The position numbers and the translations under genes are program-made. The notes beneath the pieces were generated by a model that saw nothing but the letters and a program-made list of their open reading frames with translations, was not told the DNA's origin and made no database searches. Shown here piece by piece: positions 15,001 to 21,190 of a stretch of 21,190 nucleotides of DNA. Each line of letters opens with the position of its first letter. Within the stretch, counting starts at the first letter, position 1. The stretch is from positions 1 to 21,190 of IMG/VR virus record IMGVR_UViG_3300035034_001192. One strand, written 5' to 3'. This stretch comes from a virus.

Positions 15001-15681
15001 AACACCAGTAAACTCTGTGACTAATGTTTCACCTATTTTAATGTCGGACAAAGTTATATTACCGTAACCGTAGGTGAAAAGTTGTCTTGAGTACTGGTCG
15101 TTTCCTGAAGTTTCAGTAAACGGTAAAGCGGCTTGTGGTGGAAACATGCGGTTGACACCAAGGTTGGCAGGAACCACACCATAACGCTTAACAGCGTTGG
15201 TAGAACCTTCAACAAATTGCGTTGGTGACTCTGAAATGTCACCAGCTGCCCCGCCACCTCTGGCTTTTTGTTTAGGTACACCAGCAATCATTGAATAAGC
15301 TAATGAAGCGACCACTGTACCTGTTGTGACAGTTAGAGCACCTAAGAGTGTTAATGAACCACCTCCTGTGTAAGGCGCAAGAGTGATTGCTACAGTAACT
15401 ATCACAATTGCGACTATTGTTGCTAAAATCTTTCTTCCGGTACTACCACCGCTACCAGCCGGTACAATGTTTATACCCACCATAGCGTTGTTTTTAGGGC
15501 GTATGGTTTTCCACAATTCTTCAGGAACAACGCTGTCACCAATGTTTACAACAATGTCAACACCTTCCACGCTTAAAGGCATTACAAACTTAACCATTTC
15601 CTCTAAAGTAACTCCTTCAGGAACCGTTATAGTCTTTCTATGTAGATGGAACGGCAATAATGAAGTCTGAATTTCACGCAT
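12025..15681 (-). CDS. Tail tip / host specificity protein J with gpI-like N-terminus
   Basis: The 1218-residue protein is the lambda gpJ-like central hub and receptor-contact protein. The N-terminal 80 residues have the PEELWKTIRPK and VGINIVPAG pattern of tail assembly protein I, followed by two hydrophobic segments (about 84-105 and 112-135). A long central beta-rich region forms the tail hub. Two fibronectin-III-like domains lie near residues 800-870 and 875-965. The last 65 residues, with YGMAFKNNPSVNITLQNG and FDFISAGYG, resemble an H-type-lectin-like end found on many J proteins. It overlaps the NlpC/P60 gene by 8 bases. There is no separate gpI gene here, consistent with the fusion. 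Confidence 0.9.
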   Translation of the reverse strand: MREIQTSLLPFHLHRKTITVPEGVTLEEMVKFVMPLSVEGVDIVVNIGDSVVPEELWKTIRPKNNAMVGINIVPAGSGGSTGRKILATIVAIVIVTVAITLAPYTGGGSLTLLGALTVTTGTVVASLAYSMIAGVPKQKARGGGAAGDISESPTQFVEGSTNAVKRYGVVPANLGVNRMFPPQAALPFTETSGNDQYSRQLFTYGYGNITLSDIKIGETLVTEFTGVQLQHKLSSDLSDGVSLYPSDYFQESLSILLEKADGYATRTTQQNVDEFEIDITFQQGLVTYDNTGARQNRTVELQAEYRVTGSGGGFTALSPTTVTNATGEAVRVSIRAVLPAQNQYDVRIKRKTHDSVSTRVLDKVHWTALKNVTYGAPVLKEGLSGSALRILATDQLNGTVDRFNAIVSTSILNYDNGSSWETGISSNPAAIYRYVLQSPAFIKNLVDARIDVDALEDWSDYCALKGLTYNRVVDYETSIDDLLNDIAASGMATPHKVHGIYGVIVDNERPVIKGMVTPRNSWNYKGNISYPEIPHGLRVEFRNPTIGYETDERIVYADGYTAANATLLERLQFTSCTDPEAAYYYARLYLASAKLQPETHTFKMDIENLSFNRGDRIVFVNDTILVGVGQGRIKELVYDNPGSPTTVVSVVIDDFITIPSASNFAARIRHHDASGFNYYSLTTSVGETNTLTFTTPIAVASAPGIGSLCSFVEDGLELDLLIKDIKLDKNVNASITAINYAPARFDAATGVIPAFNSNVTLPADLFAPFAPQSGGAILSDETVMSRNSDGSFVTRMIIPLLNINTIGVEPVVKIRVTGATTWTKPDLLSSSPQKIVLTGLQDSTNYDVHVFYQSQTGSRLISKALQLNSTFFTGAGGNPASVSGFKVSVHEGIGYFEWTANSEIDLSHYFLRFTGLTTGATWETSQTLAADVRTNRVSFPIQIGTYLIKAIDLSGNESDTATTILSENSGNLINVVENLSGQTGWTGTKVNTRVEGTSLTLIDTSSAGYYYYPQIDVGAVYQSVISSSILAVPTEFLNIRSVAVIRDTAVIRGAAGTLIRSFGSIRDLTSVRGITPDIWSVTLEMRQSDDNITFTAWEEFVNGSRSFRYIEFRLVLNSSNVNVTPKVSTADVSVDMPDRYETGEDMDCPIGGATVVYGMAFKNNPSVNITLQNGSVDDKIEFISKTNTGFVIKVYNNAASGYVARSFDFISAGYGRTS

Positions 15682-16072
15682 ATCTGAATATTCCGTATAA
15701 CCTTTTTGTCCAGGTATAATCTTTCCTGAAATCAGTCAGGTGAGTGCCTTTTCCTTTCTCAGAATGTATCATACTCCCTTTTTTATACACTAAACCAACA
15801 TGTGTTGGAACGTTCATTATTCTAAAGATTACAACATCGAACTCTTTTTCTTCACCTTCAGGAACTTCAACCCATTTGATCTTTTTCTCAATCTCAACAA
15901 GACTTGATATGCTCAAACGATCTCTTGTGTCTCTGTAACCAAGCAACGAAGGCAGTTTAACATCTAACTCTTTTTCGTAGATTAATTTTATCAAACCCCA
16001 ACAATCACATCCTTCTTCGAGACGACCGTGTTCAACAAAAGGTATTTTAATGTACTTATTTATCCAATTCAT
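15674..16072 (-). CDS. NlpC/P60 tail assembly protein (gpK-like)
   Basis: From the ATG at 16072 the protein has 132 residues and is an NlpC/P60 cysteine peptidase. Cys24 in GCDCWGLI is the nucleophile, His91 in VPTHVGLVY is the second catalytic residue, and His103 may be the third. In lambda the K protein has this domain after a JAB domain; here the JAB part is absent. It may cut peptidoglycan during DNA entry or help tail-tip assembly. A longer frame to 16135 would overlap the DUF1833 gene; the ATG at 16072 has the TAATG overlap seen elsewhere in the operon and is preferred. Confidence 0.9.
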   Translation of the reverse strand: MNWINKYIKIPFVEHGRLEEGCDCWGLIKLIYEKELDVKLPSLLGYRDTRDRLSISSLVEIEKKIKWVEVPEGEEKEFDVVIFRIMNVPTHVGLVYKKGSMIHSEKGKGTHLTDFRKDYTWTKRLYGIFRYA

Positions 16073-16563
16073 TAGAACAACCCCGGAAACTGTGAAGGAA
16101 TGAAACGACCTGAAGGGAACGGTTCTAAACCCCAATAATCGAGTGTTAATTGACCAGAAACAGACATTGAATCATATTGTAAATTGGACAGAGTGAAGTA
16201 ATCGTACTCAACCTCAACAACGTCAACATCTGTTGAAAGAACCGTTTGCATCTTAACACTCAAAGGTGTTGTGACAGACCTTGCTTGTGCAATTATCTCT
16301 CTGTGCACATTGTCTATTTTCAAACTTGCGGAAACCGTACCACTACTGTCATCTCTAGGTAAAGTTATTTCAAAAGGTAAGAAAAGATATTCTAAACCAT
16401 TGCTTAACACACCAGGAACATTCGCTGCAGGTAACGTCTCAAAAGGGTCACTGGCAATTCTAATATCATCAGCAAGTTGTGCGCTTGACAACGTTAAAAG
16501 AACAATGAACACAGCATCCATTTCTTGAGCAAACACATCTTGGTTAAATGTTGTACTGGTCAA
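16072..16563 (-). CDS. DUF1833 minor tail protein (gpL-like)
   Basis: The 163-residue protein matches phage DUF1833 proteins, which sit in the position of lambda gpL at the tail tip. The opening FNQDVFAQEMDAVFIVLLTL, the LPFEITLPRDD segment and the end FIPSQFPGLF are typical. The start is TTG, which shares TTGA with the previous stop and has GGAG 8 bases upstream; the next ATG, at codon 15, would cut off a conserved segment. TTG here is therefore probably real and may lower expression. Confidence 0.85.
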   Translation of the reverse strand: MTSTTFNQDVFAQEMDAVFIVLLTLSSAQLADDIRIASDPFETLPAANVPGVLSNGLEYLFLPFEITLPRDDSSGTVSASLKIDNVHREIIAQARSVTTPLSVKMQTVLSTDVDVVEVEYDYFTLSNLQYDSMSVSGQLTLDYWGLEPFPSGRFIPSQFPGLF

Positions 16564-16892
16564 AACAATATCTCCAATTCAACAGCAACCTTCCAGAGTG
16601 TTTCGTCGTAAGCATATTTAGGCGGTGAAACAAAACGCGCTTGCACATTGGTTGCGGTCCTAGGGTCAGGGAAGGTGAAAGCGATTGCATCATTAGCGAG
16701 ATAAAAAGCGTCAAACGTTACCAACAACGCATCTGTTAATGTCAGCGATAGTTTTAGTGGTCGGACAGCGTTACTTGATCTCCTGCGCGTCTTATCAGGT
16801 CCTACATCCATCTTTGAACGAAGCACCCTGTCAGGAGGTGTTTCGTCGTATCCATCACGAGCTATGAGAAATGTGGAAGGCCATGTTTCCAT
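16560..16892 (-). CDS. Minor tail protein (gpM-like)
   Basis: The 110-residue protein begins with METWPSTFLIARDGYDETPP, contains a charged RRRSS turn, and ends YDETLWKVAVELEILF. The Trp-Pro start, the central beta strands and the LW-V-LE ending resemble lambda gpM-like proteins that join the tube to the tip. It follows the tape measure gene by one base and overlaps the DUF1833 gene by 4. The name rests on position and weak pattern resemblance. Confidence 0.72.
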   Translation of the reverse strand: METWPSTFLIARDGYDETPPDRVLRSKMDVGPDKTRRRSSNAVRPLKLSLTLTDALLVTFDAFYLANDAIAFTFPDPRTATNVQARFVSPPKYAYDETLWKVAVELEILF

Positions 16893-16893
16893 G

Positions 16894-18984
16894 TTAACCT
16901 CTTTTAATTAATTGACGACTGTTGAAAGCATTCAAAGAACGATTGGTTGCTGTACCTGGTGTTCCTAGTTTCTCGGAAACCATTTCGTCAATCAAAACGT
17001 CAATCTCGATACCGTCACTTGTTTCACGTTGTTCTGTTTTAGCGCTGGCATCTGAGTTGTTGGTAACATTCACAATAACGTTACCACCTCCACCACCGCT
17101 CGAACCATGCATTTGAACACCCAGTGAACCATCAGGACCTCGTTTCAGAGGCATTACAGCTTCTGGACCAGCTTCACCCATTACACCGAAAGAACCTCCG
17201 TTAGCAAAAGTAAAAGGTGTAGGTTGGTTTACTACACTGTTTGTGAAAGTTCCACCTTTTGCAAAAGGTCTGGCAACAGGTGAAGGAGCACCTCCGGCAC
17301 TACGAGCAGGTGCGTTAAATTGACCACCACCGAAACTGGTTGCGAGTGCGTTAAATCCTGCTTCAATACCAACGTTTAGTATTTTGTCCAATATTTTATC
17401 CAGCACGCTAGTGACCGCATTACCGAAAGTTTCCCACGCAGACCTACCTTGCATTAAACCCTGCCTCATGTTGGAAAAAAACGACTTCGTTGCAGATTTA
17501 GTAAAATCTATACGATCTTTCAGTTTCTTATTGTTTTCACTCAACACCGCCATGCCTTCAGCGAGTTCCGTTATTTTTTGCCTTTGTTGAGGTGTGAGTT
17601 CTATATTTTTTTGCTGCGCCTCGTTTAAAAGCTGGGTTTCACGAGTCAACTGTTCAGCAGCTAAGGAACTCATGGTTAGAGCTTCACCTTCAGCACGTAA
17701 AGTGTTTATAGTACGTTCACCACCTTCGACTAATTCATCCCATGCTTTAGCTGCAACACCTATCCCGTCAGCCAACCCACGGAGCTTGCTTGAAACAAAG
17801 TTTACAGCGCTATCGACACCTTTACCTATCGCACCCACATAATCTTCTGGTGCAACACCTTTACCAATACCAACCTGCAAAGCTATCGCTATTTTCGTCC
17901 CTGCGTCTTCCATCTGCTTCTCAGCAGCAGTAGTGTCACCGAAATTTGCTGTTGACCATATAAATTTACCTACACCAGATATGTAGTCTTTTAAACCGTC
18001 GAACAAGCTGAAAACTTTGTTGACGAAATTCCTGAAAGGTTCAAACGTGTTAGCAGCCCATGCAGCGACCATTCCAGTGAAAGCCAGTAAAGCAACTATT
18101 AAAACCAAAGGGTTGGCTAAGAGCCAAGCCCCTGCCATTTTTGTCCCTGCCACAAGGGTGGTTGTTCCCAAGACTGCAATGGATTTAATTAAACTGGCTA
18201 AACCAACAACAATTGCAGGTGAGGAAAACAAAGCTATAGACGCTGCGGCTGCAATTGCATAAGGGCCTATAGCTTCAATACCGTTTGCAAGACTGTTTAA
18301 GCTGTTTTTGGTAAACTTGGACCAGTCCACAAGTTGAATCAAGCTAACAACCAAAGCAATTATCGCGATCGTACCGAGTGAAACAGCGTTGAAAACAGAT
18401 TTAAACGCTACCGCCAAACCTTTAAGCGGGTTTTTCATAGTGTTTAAAATAGCGCTCAATTGAGTACCTTGCTGTAATGCAATTGTCAACGGGTTCATAC
18501 CCATCGCAGCCGTTACACCGATGTCTTGGAACTGCGCCGCAACATTCGCAGTATTAAACCTGTTAGGCATATTATCATTTGCAACACCTCCTGCGGCTGA
18601 ACTAACATCATTGCGTGTCATGCCCACACGTTTTTCAGCATTGACAACTCTAAGTGTTGCTTTAGCCATTTTATCAGCAGCTACAGCAGACGCATGTAAA
18701 CTTTTAGCGTTAGCCTCTTCTGCTACCGCTGCTTTCATTGCTGATCTTGCTTTCATTAGATCAGCTTTACTGGCTTTAGTTGTGGTTTGTAAAGATTTAA
18801 GTGTTGCGTTTGCTTTAGCTTTTGAAGCTCTGGCAGCAGCAAGACCGGCAGAGGTGACAGCAGTATCAACCTTGTTAGTTGCTGTTGAAACGCCTCCGGC
18901 AGCAGCCTTCAACTTGTTTAAAGAGAGTGTGGCTTTGTCCAAGTCAGAAGTTTCAGCTTTAAAACCTAATTCAGCAATGTCCAC
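16894..18984 (-). CDS. Tail tape measure protein
   Basis: The 696-residue protein sets tail length. Residues 1-130 are Ala/Lys-rich coiled coil, hydrophobic membrane-like segments lie at about 188-218 and 238-308, and the C-terminal part has the MGEAGPEAVMPL motif and the Gly-rich SSGGGGGN turn typical of tape measures. At the usual rise of about 0.15 nm per residue, the tail would be roughly 105 nm. The start is GTG at 18984 with GAGGG about 7 bases upstream, 11 bases after the end of the frameshifted chaperone gene. This layout is standard for siphophages. Confidence 0.92.
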   Translation of the reverse strand: MDIAELGFKAETSDLDKATLSLNKLKAAAGGVSTATNKVDTAVTSAGLAAARASKAKANATLKSLQTTTKASKADLMKARSAMKAAVAEEANAKSLHASAVAADKMAKATLRVVNAEKRVGMTRNDVSSAAGGVANDNMPNRFNTANVAAQFQDIGVTAAMGMNPLTIALQQGTQLSAILNTMKNPLKGLAVAFKSVFNAVSLGTIAIIALVVSLIQLVDWSKFTKNSLNSLANGIEAIGPYAIAAAASIALFSSPAIVVGLASLIKSIAVLGTTTLVAGTKMAGAWLLANPLVLIVALLAFTGMVAAWAANTFEPFRNFVNKVFSLFDGLKDYISGVGKFIWSTANFGDTTAAEKQMEDAGTKIAIALQVGIGKGVAPEDYVGAIGKGVDSAVNFVSSKLRGLADGIGVAAKAWDELVEGGERTINTLRAEGEALTMSSLAAEQLTRETQLLNEAQQKNIELTPQQRQKITELAEGMAVLSENNKKLKDRIDFTKSATKSFFSNMRQGLMQGRSAWETFGNAVTSVLDKILDKILNVGIEAGFNALATSFGGGQFNAPARSAGGAPSPVARPFAKGGTFTNSVVNQPTPFTFANGGSFGVMGEAGPEAVMPLKRGPDGSLGVQMHGSSGGGGGNVIVNVTNNSDASAKTEQRETSDGIEIDVLIDEMVSEKLGTPGTATNRSLNAFNSRQLIKRG

Positions 18985-18995
18985 AACCTAACCCT

Positions 18996-19376
18996 CTACT
19001 TTTTTTTCTGCTGTTCTTGTTCTCGTTTGGACTGAATATCTTCTATTTCTTTGTTTATCTCGTCACAGTAAGCAATGTCCATTGACATGAGTATATCATA
19101 TTCAATCGGATATACAAGATTTCCTGTAATAATAGACCAGGCGTGAAACTCTGTTGGGGGTATCAGTCGGCAATGACCTTCGACTATGCGAGAAATCGAA
19201 TCGTTTACAGAAGTGTACCACTCCCACAAATATTTACCTGCAAGAGGAAAACTGAACTCAGGAGTGTATATACCCAGTCGTTCATTACGTTCTCGTCGCG
19301 TTTCTCCGGTTTTATCTGGTGTTTCGTAACGTGCGTAAATTCTTACAGCTTCAACAAGGCACGTTTTCAGGTCTAA
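18996..19376 (-). CDS. Tail assembly chaperone, frameshift-encoded part (gpT-like)
   Basis: This frame is open from the slippery site at 19376 down to the TAG at 18998-18996, 126 codons, and would be the C-terminal part of a fused gpG-T chaperone of about 251 residues. It has no start codon of its own at the beginning: the only internal start is TTG at 19229, which would miss the first 49 codons. The first residues after the shift are Leu-Asp-Leu-Lys-Thr-Cys; a conserved WEWYTS stretch and a Lys/Gln-rich end follow. In lambda, gpGT binds the tape measure and the tube protein. Its place between the major tail protein and tape measure fits that role. Confidence 0.85.
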   Translation of the reverse strand, partial: LDLKTCLVEAVRIYARYETPDKTGETRRERNERLGIYTPEFSFPLAGKYLWEWYTSVNDSISRIVEGHCRLIPPTEFHAWSIITGNLVYPIEYDILMSMDIAYCDEINKEIEDIQSKREQEQQKKK

Positions 19377-19750
19377 AAAAAAGCCTTTTCGTCACTGATA
19401 GCCTCCTCAAGCTGAAGGCTAAACCAAGGAAGTTCTTTCATTACTTCGTCGAAATTCTTTCTGTTGAACTCAGGCGCTTTATCACCTTTGAAGGTCATGT
19501 TTTTATCCCACACCCAACCAGTTACTGCAGCAAATATAAGTTTTTTTGTATTCTCTTCTATATCTTCAGCTTTAAAAGTCTTACCACGAGCTTCCAAACG
19601 GTTCTTCTCATTCAAGATACTTCTTTTAATCTTCTTCAACGCAGGGTCGTTGATAGAAAGCAAAGAAACTTTTATACCTAACTCGATGTCAGTTTTAGGA
19701 TGAACGATTTCAACAAATCGTTCCATGGGTTTTAGATCACTTAAATCCAT
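19373..19750 (-). CDS. Tail assembly chaperone (gpG-like)
   Basis: The 125-residue protein lies between the major tail protein and the tape measure, the position of lambda gpG. It is helical and charged, with the motif TGWVWDKNMTFKGD in the second half. Near its end the mRNA has eight U residues: GCT TTT TTT TAG in frame 0. This allows a -1 slip at U UUU UUU that joins it to the downstream frame. AAGAAGG lies about 8 bases before the ATG. The unshifted product ends EKAFF. Confidence 0.88.
   Translation of the reverse strand: MDLSDLKPMERFVEIVHPKTDIELGIKVSLLSINDPALKKIKRSILNEKNRLEARGKTFKAEDIEENTKKLIFAAVTGWVWDKNMTFKGDKAPEFNRKNFDEVMKELPWFSLQLEEAISDEKAFF
19376..19382 (-). other. -1 ribosomal frameshift site (T TTT TTT)
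   Basis: On the minus strand the seven-base slippery sequence T_TTT_TTT ends two codons before the gpG stop TAG (19375-19373). After a -1 slip the next codon is TTA and the frame continues for 126 codons. The slippery pattern, its place in the gene and the gene order match the conserved frameshift in siphophage tail chaperones. I did not find a convincing downstream stem-loop by eye. Confidence 0.85.
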
Positions 19751-19770
19751 TTTTAATACCTTCTTGATTG

Positions 19771-20556
19771 TTAAGCTGCGATCACTGCGTCTGTTGGAGC
19801 TGCGAAACCGAACGCGAACCCAGAATCATTTGTAGCCGTAACTCTTGATGTAATCACAAGACCTAGTTCAGCAGTTGTGGCTGTAAATGTTGCAGATGTC
19901 TCACCTGCAATTGCAGTACCGGCAGCAAACCATTTGTAAGCGTAAGTGATTGTAGCGTCACCAGTGAATGTTCCTGTGCTACAAGTAAGCACTTCACCAA
20001 CTTGAGCAGTACCAGTGATTGCAGGGGCTGCTGTAAGAACAGGAGACGTACCAGCAGTTGTAGGGACAACCACAGTTTCTTCTTGTTGGAAACCTAGTGT
20101 GAAGATTTCAATATCGAAGTCTTCATTTCTACCGCCTGGACGAGTCGGGCCTGCAACTAAACCTCGGTTGTAGAAAATAGTTCCTGTTTCACCAACCGCC
20201 CCGTCTGGGCGCAATTCTTTAAATGCGTAGTTGTTGTTATTACCTACCACAGCAGCAGCACGCAGAATGATCTGCCCAGCGTCTGTTACCGAACGTGCGA
20301 CTTCTAAATCAGGTGAACCAGCATCTGTAAGACCTTTAGCTTTTTGAATAACAGTGTCACCCCACACGTCGTAGTTCAACATGTTAGTGTTTTTACCTGT
20401 TTCACCGCGAGAGCCAACACCACCCACTTCAACCCATGTTAGAGCGTTATAGTCACCAACACTTAAAACGGTGTTCTGTGGTGTTGCACAAACGTAAAAT
20501 TTTGAGGCTGCATTTGAGTTTGCAAAAGCTTTGATTAATTTTAGTAGATTTTTCAT
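19771..20556 (-). CDS. Major tail protein with C-terminal Ig-like domain
   Basis: From the ATG at 20556 the protein has 261 residues. Residues 1-160 form the tail tube domain, with VGGVGSRGETGKNTNML and the YNRGLVAGPTRPGG loop. A hinge, then an Ig-like or bacterial Big-type domain (about 170-258) follows, with AQVGEVLTCSTGTF, YAYKWFAAG and a strand ending SRVTATNDSG. Such domains project from the tube and may touch cell-surface sugars or decorate the tail. GTG at 20565 would add three residues, but AAGG lies at the right distance from the ATG at 20556. Its own promoter precedes it, in line with the high copy number of tube proteins. Confidence 0.88.
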   Translation of the reverse strand: MKNLLKLIKAFANSNAASKFYVCATPQNTVLSVGDYNALTWVEVGGVGSRGETGKNTNMLNYDVWGDTVIQKAKGLTDAGSPDLEVARSVTDAGQIILRAAAVVGNNNNYAFKELRPDGAVGETGTIFYNRGLVAGPTRPGGRNEDFDIEIFTLGFQQEETVVVPTTAGTSPVLTAAPAITGTAQVGEVLTCSTGTFTGDATITYAYKWFAAGTAIAGETSATFTATTAELGLVITSRVTATNDSGFAFGFAAPTDAVIAA

Positions 20557-20588
20557 GTCGGACACCTTGATTTTCTAATTTAAAGAAC

Positions 20589-20600
20589 GGCCATCCGGCC
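20589..20600. other. Short GGCC hairpin in the leader of the major tail protein gene
   Basis: GGCC-ATCC-GGCC forms a 4-bp stem with a 4-base loop. It lies between the promoter and the gene start. It is too short and has too weak a T-run to be a firm terminator; it may be a 5' stabilising element. Confidence 0.3.
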
Positions 20601-20618
20601 TGAATACTATGAGCACCT

Positions 20619-20648
20619 ATATTAAGGTGAAAACAGTTTTACTGTCAA
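20619..20648 (-). promoter_or_regulatory. Sigma-70-type promoter for the major tail protein
   Basis: On the minus strand TTGACA (20648-20643) is followed after 18 bases by TAATAT (20624-20619). The -35 box contains the TGA stop of the tail terminator gene. A 13-bp palindrome ACAGT-TTT-ACTGT (20633-20645) overlaps the -35 box and spacer and could bind a dimeric regulator. Confidence 0.6.
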
Positions 20649-21058
20649 GCTTTAAAATAATTGTACCTTAACGTTATGGGAATCATTATACCAGGAGATT
20701 GTTCTAAAATACCTTCAACGTTAGGGAGGTCGGTAATATTGACAACGACATTTCCCCCCAAGTCAGCAAATTTAGACCCTTTCACAAATCCGTCTGATAT
20801 CTGATTTGCTATGACAAGAGCTGAATAAATCCCACTGTCGTCAACAGGCCAGTGTAGAACCAAACGCATGATACCTCGGTAAGTTTTTGCGTCGTCCCAA
20901 TATTGGTTTGCAATATTGTTGGGAATATAAACAATCTCAACCCACTTATCTGTTGAATCTACTTTAAAAGTTCTACCAATGTATTTAACAGGAATGTTTG
21001 TTGGAGCAACCGCTGCTATGACCGCTTTCTGCAAAGCCTCTAAAACATATCTTTCCAT
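20645..21058 (-). CDS. Tail terminator protein (DUF4128-like)
   Basis: The 137-residue protein looks like the DUF4128/gpU group of tail terminators, which cap the tube and join it to the neck. Typical traits are the N-terminal helix ALQKAVIAAVAPTNIPVKYIG, the strand RGIMRLVLHWPVDD, the helix after it, and a beta end reading IPITLRYNYF. It is small and has no membrane segment. Its start overlaps the upstream neck gene by one base (TAATG). Its position directly upstream of the major tail protein agrees with the role. Confidence 0.82.
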   Translation of the reverse strand: MERYVLEALQKAVIAAVAPTNIPVKYIGRTFKVDSTDKWVEIVYIPNNIANQYWDDAKTYRGIMRLVLHWPVDDSGIYSALVIANQISDGFVKGSKFADLGGNVVVNITDLPNVEGILEQSPGIMIPITLRYNYFKA

Positions 21059-21190
21059 TATTTCTTCAACCTTTTAACAGCGTTATTAACATGAATTTGC
21101 CAATTTTGTGCAGCAGACTCAACAAAACCGTCGAACACTTCCCTATCTTTAGCATATTTTGCGGTCCAACCAAAGAAAAACACATCACCC
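21058..21190 (-). CDS. Partial neck/head-tail connector protein (HK97 gp10-like)
   Basis: Only the last 44 codons lie in the window. They read GDVFFFGWTAKYAKDREVF, then a helix with Phe-Val-Glu-Ser-Ala-Ala-Gln-Asn-Trp, and end Val-Lys-Arg-Leu-Lys-Lys. The aromatic-Tyr-Ala-x-x-x-Glu pattern followed by a C-terminal helix is typical of HK97 gp10-like neck proteins, coded just before the tail terminator. The stop overlaps the next start as TAATG. The N-terminus is outside the window. Confidence 0.7.
   Translation of the reverse strand, partial: GDVFFFGWTAKYAKDREVFDGFVESAAQNWQIHVNNAVKRLKK

Noticed and set aside
18521-18991. 156-residue Ala-rich plus-strand frame
   Set aside because: It is antisense to the coiled-coil part of the tape measure gene; Ala/Lys-rich coding sequence often leaves the opposite strand open.
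18996-19229. Separate 77-residue gene starting at TTG 19229
   Set aside because: The same frame is open upstream to the slippery site, and gene order indicates a frameshift fusion; the TTG has no convincing ribosome site.

Overview
The window is a stretch of a tailed double-stranded DNA phage, or a prophage, with a long non-contractile tail (siphovirus type). About half of it is tail morphogenesis, in the usual siphophage order. The rest is a replication and recombination module. The AT-leaning composition and the J, tail-fibre and DUF1833 families resemble phages of Gammaproteobacteria, perhaps marine ones such as Vibrio or Pseudoalteromonas; that host call is an inference. I see no integrase, tRNA, rRNA, CRISPR array or insertion sequence.

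There are five strand blocks. (1) Positions 1-2942, minus strand: a protein with the WDARIHS-type phage motif and nested Pro/Ala repeats, a DUF2800-type (Cas4/RecB-like) nuclease, a DUF2815-type single-strand DNA-binding protein with a long Ala/Pro tail, and a partial ORF running off the left edge. (2) Positions 3054-6395, plus strand: an unknown protein, a small papain-like protein, a DEAH superfamily-2 helicase with a Cys4 knuckle, a VRR-NUC nuclease and a TetR-like helix-turn-helix protein, all overlapping or touching. (3) Positions 6385-7867, minus strand: a compact five-gene cassette (mini P-loop protein, small membrane protein, DEDDh exonuclease, 51-residue protein, Cys-rich coiled-coil protein). 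(4) Positions 8017-10542, plus strand: an AlpA-like helix-turn-helix protein and a 773-residue primase plus superfamily-3 helicase. (5) Positions 10539-21190, minus strand: the tail operon, read from the right edge as neck protein (partial), tail terminator, major tail protein with an Ig-like domain, tail assembly chaperones joined by a -1 frameshift, tape measure, two minor tail proteins (M-like, and DUF1833/L-like), NlpC/P60 protein, tail tip protein J, tail fibre and a small fibre-associated protein.

The replication genes make a coherent set: primase-helicase, second helicase, SSB, and exo- and endonucleases. No DNA polymerase is in the window. The two divergent intergenic regions (2943-3053 and 7868-8016) and the gap before the major tail protein (20566-20644) hold the recognisable promoters. 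Elsewhere genes are packed with 1, 4, 8 or 16 nt overlaps, which implies translational coupling.

The most notable signals are the frameshift in the tail chaperone gene, the nested in-frame repeats in two adjacent DNA-metabolism genes, and the minus-strand accessory cassette set between two plus-strand replication blocks.
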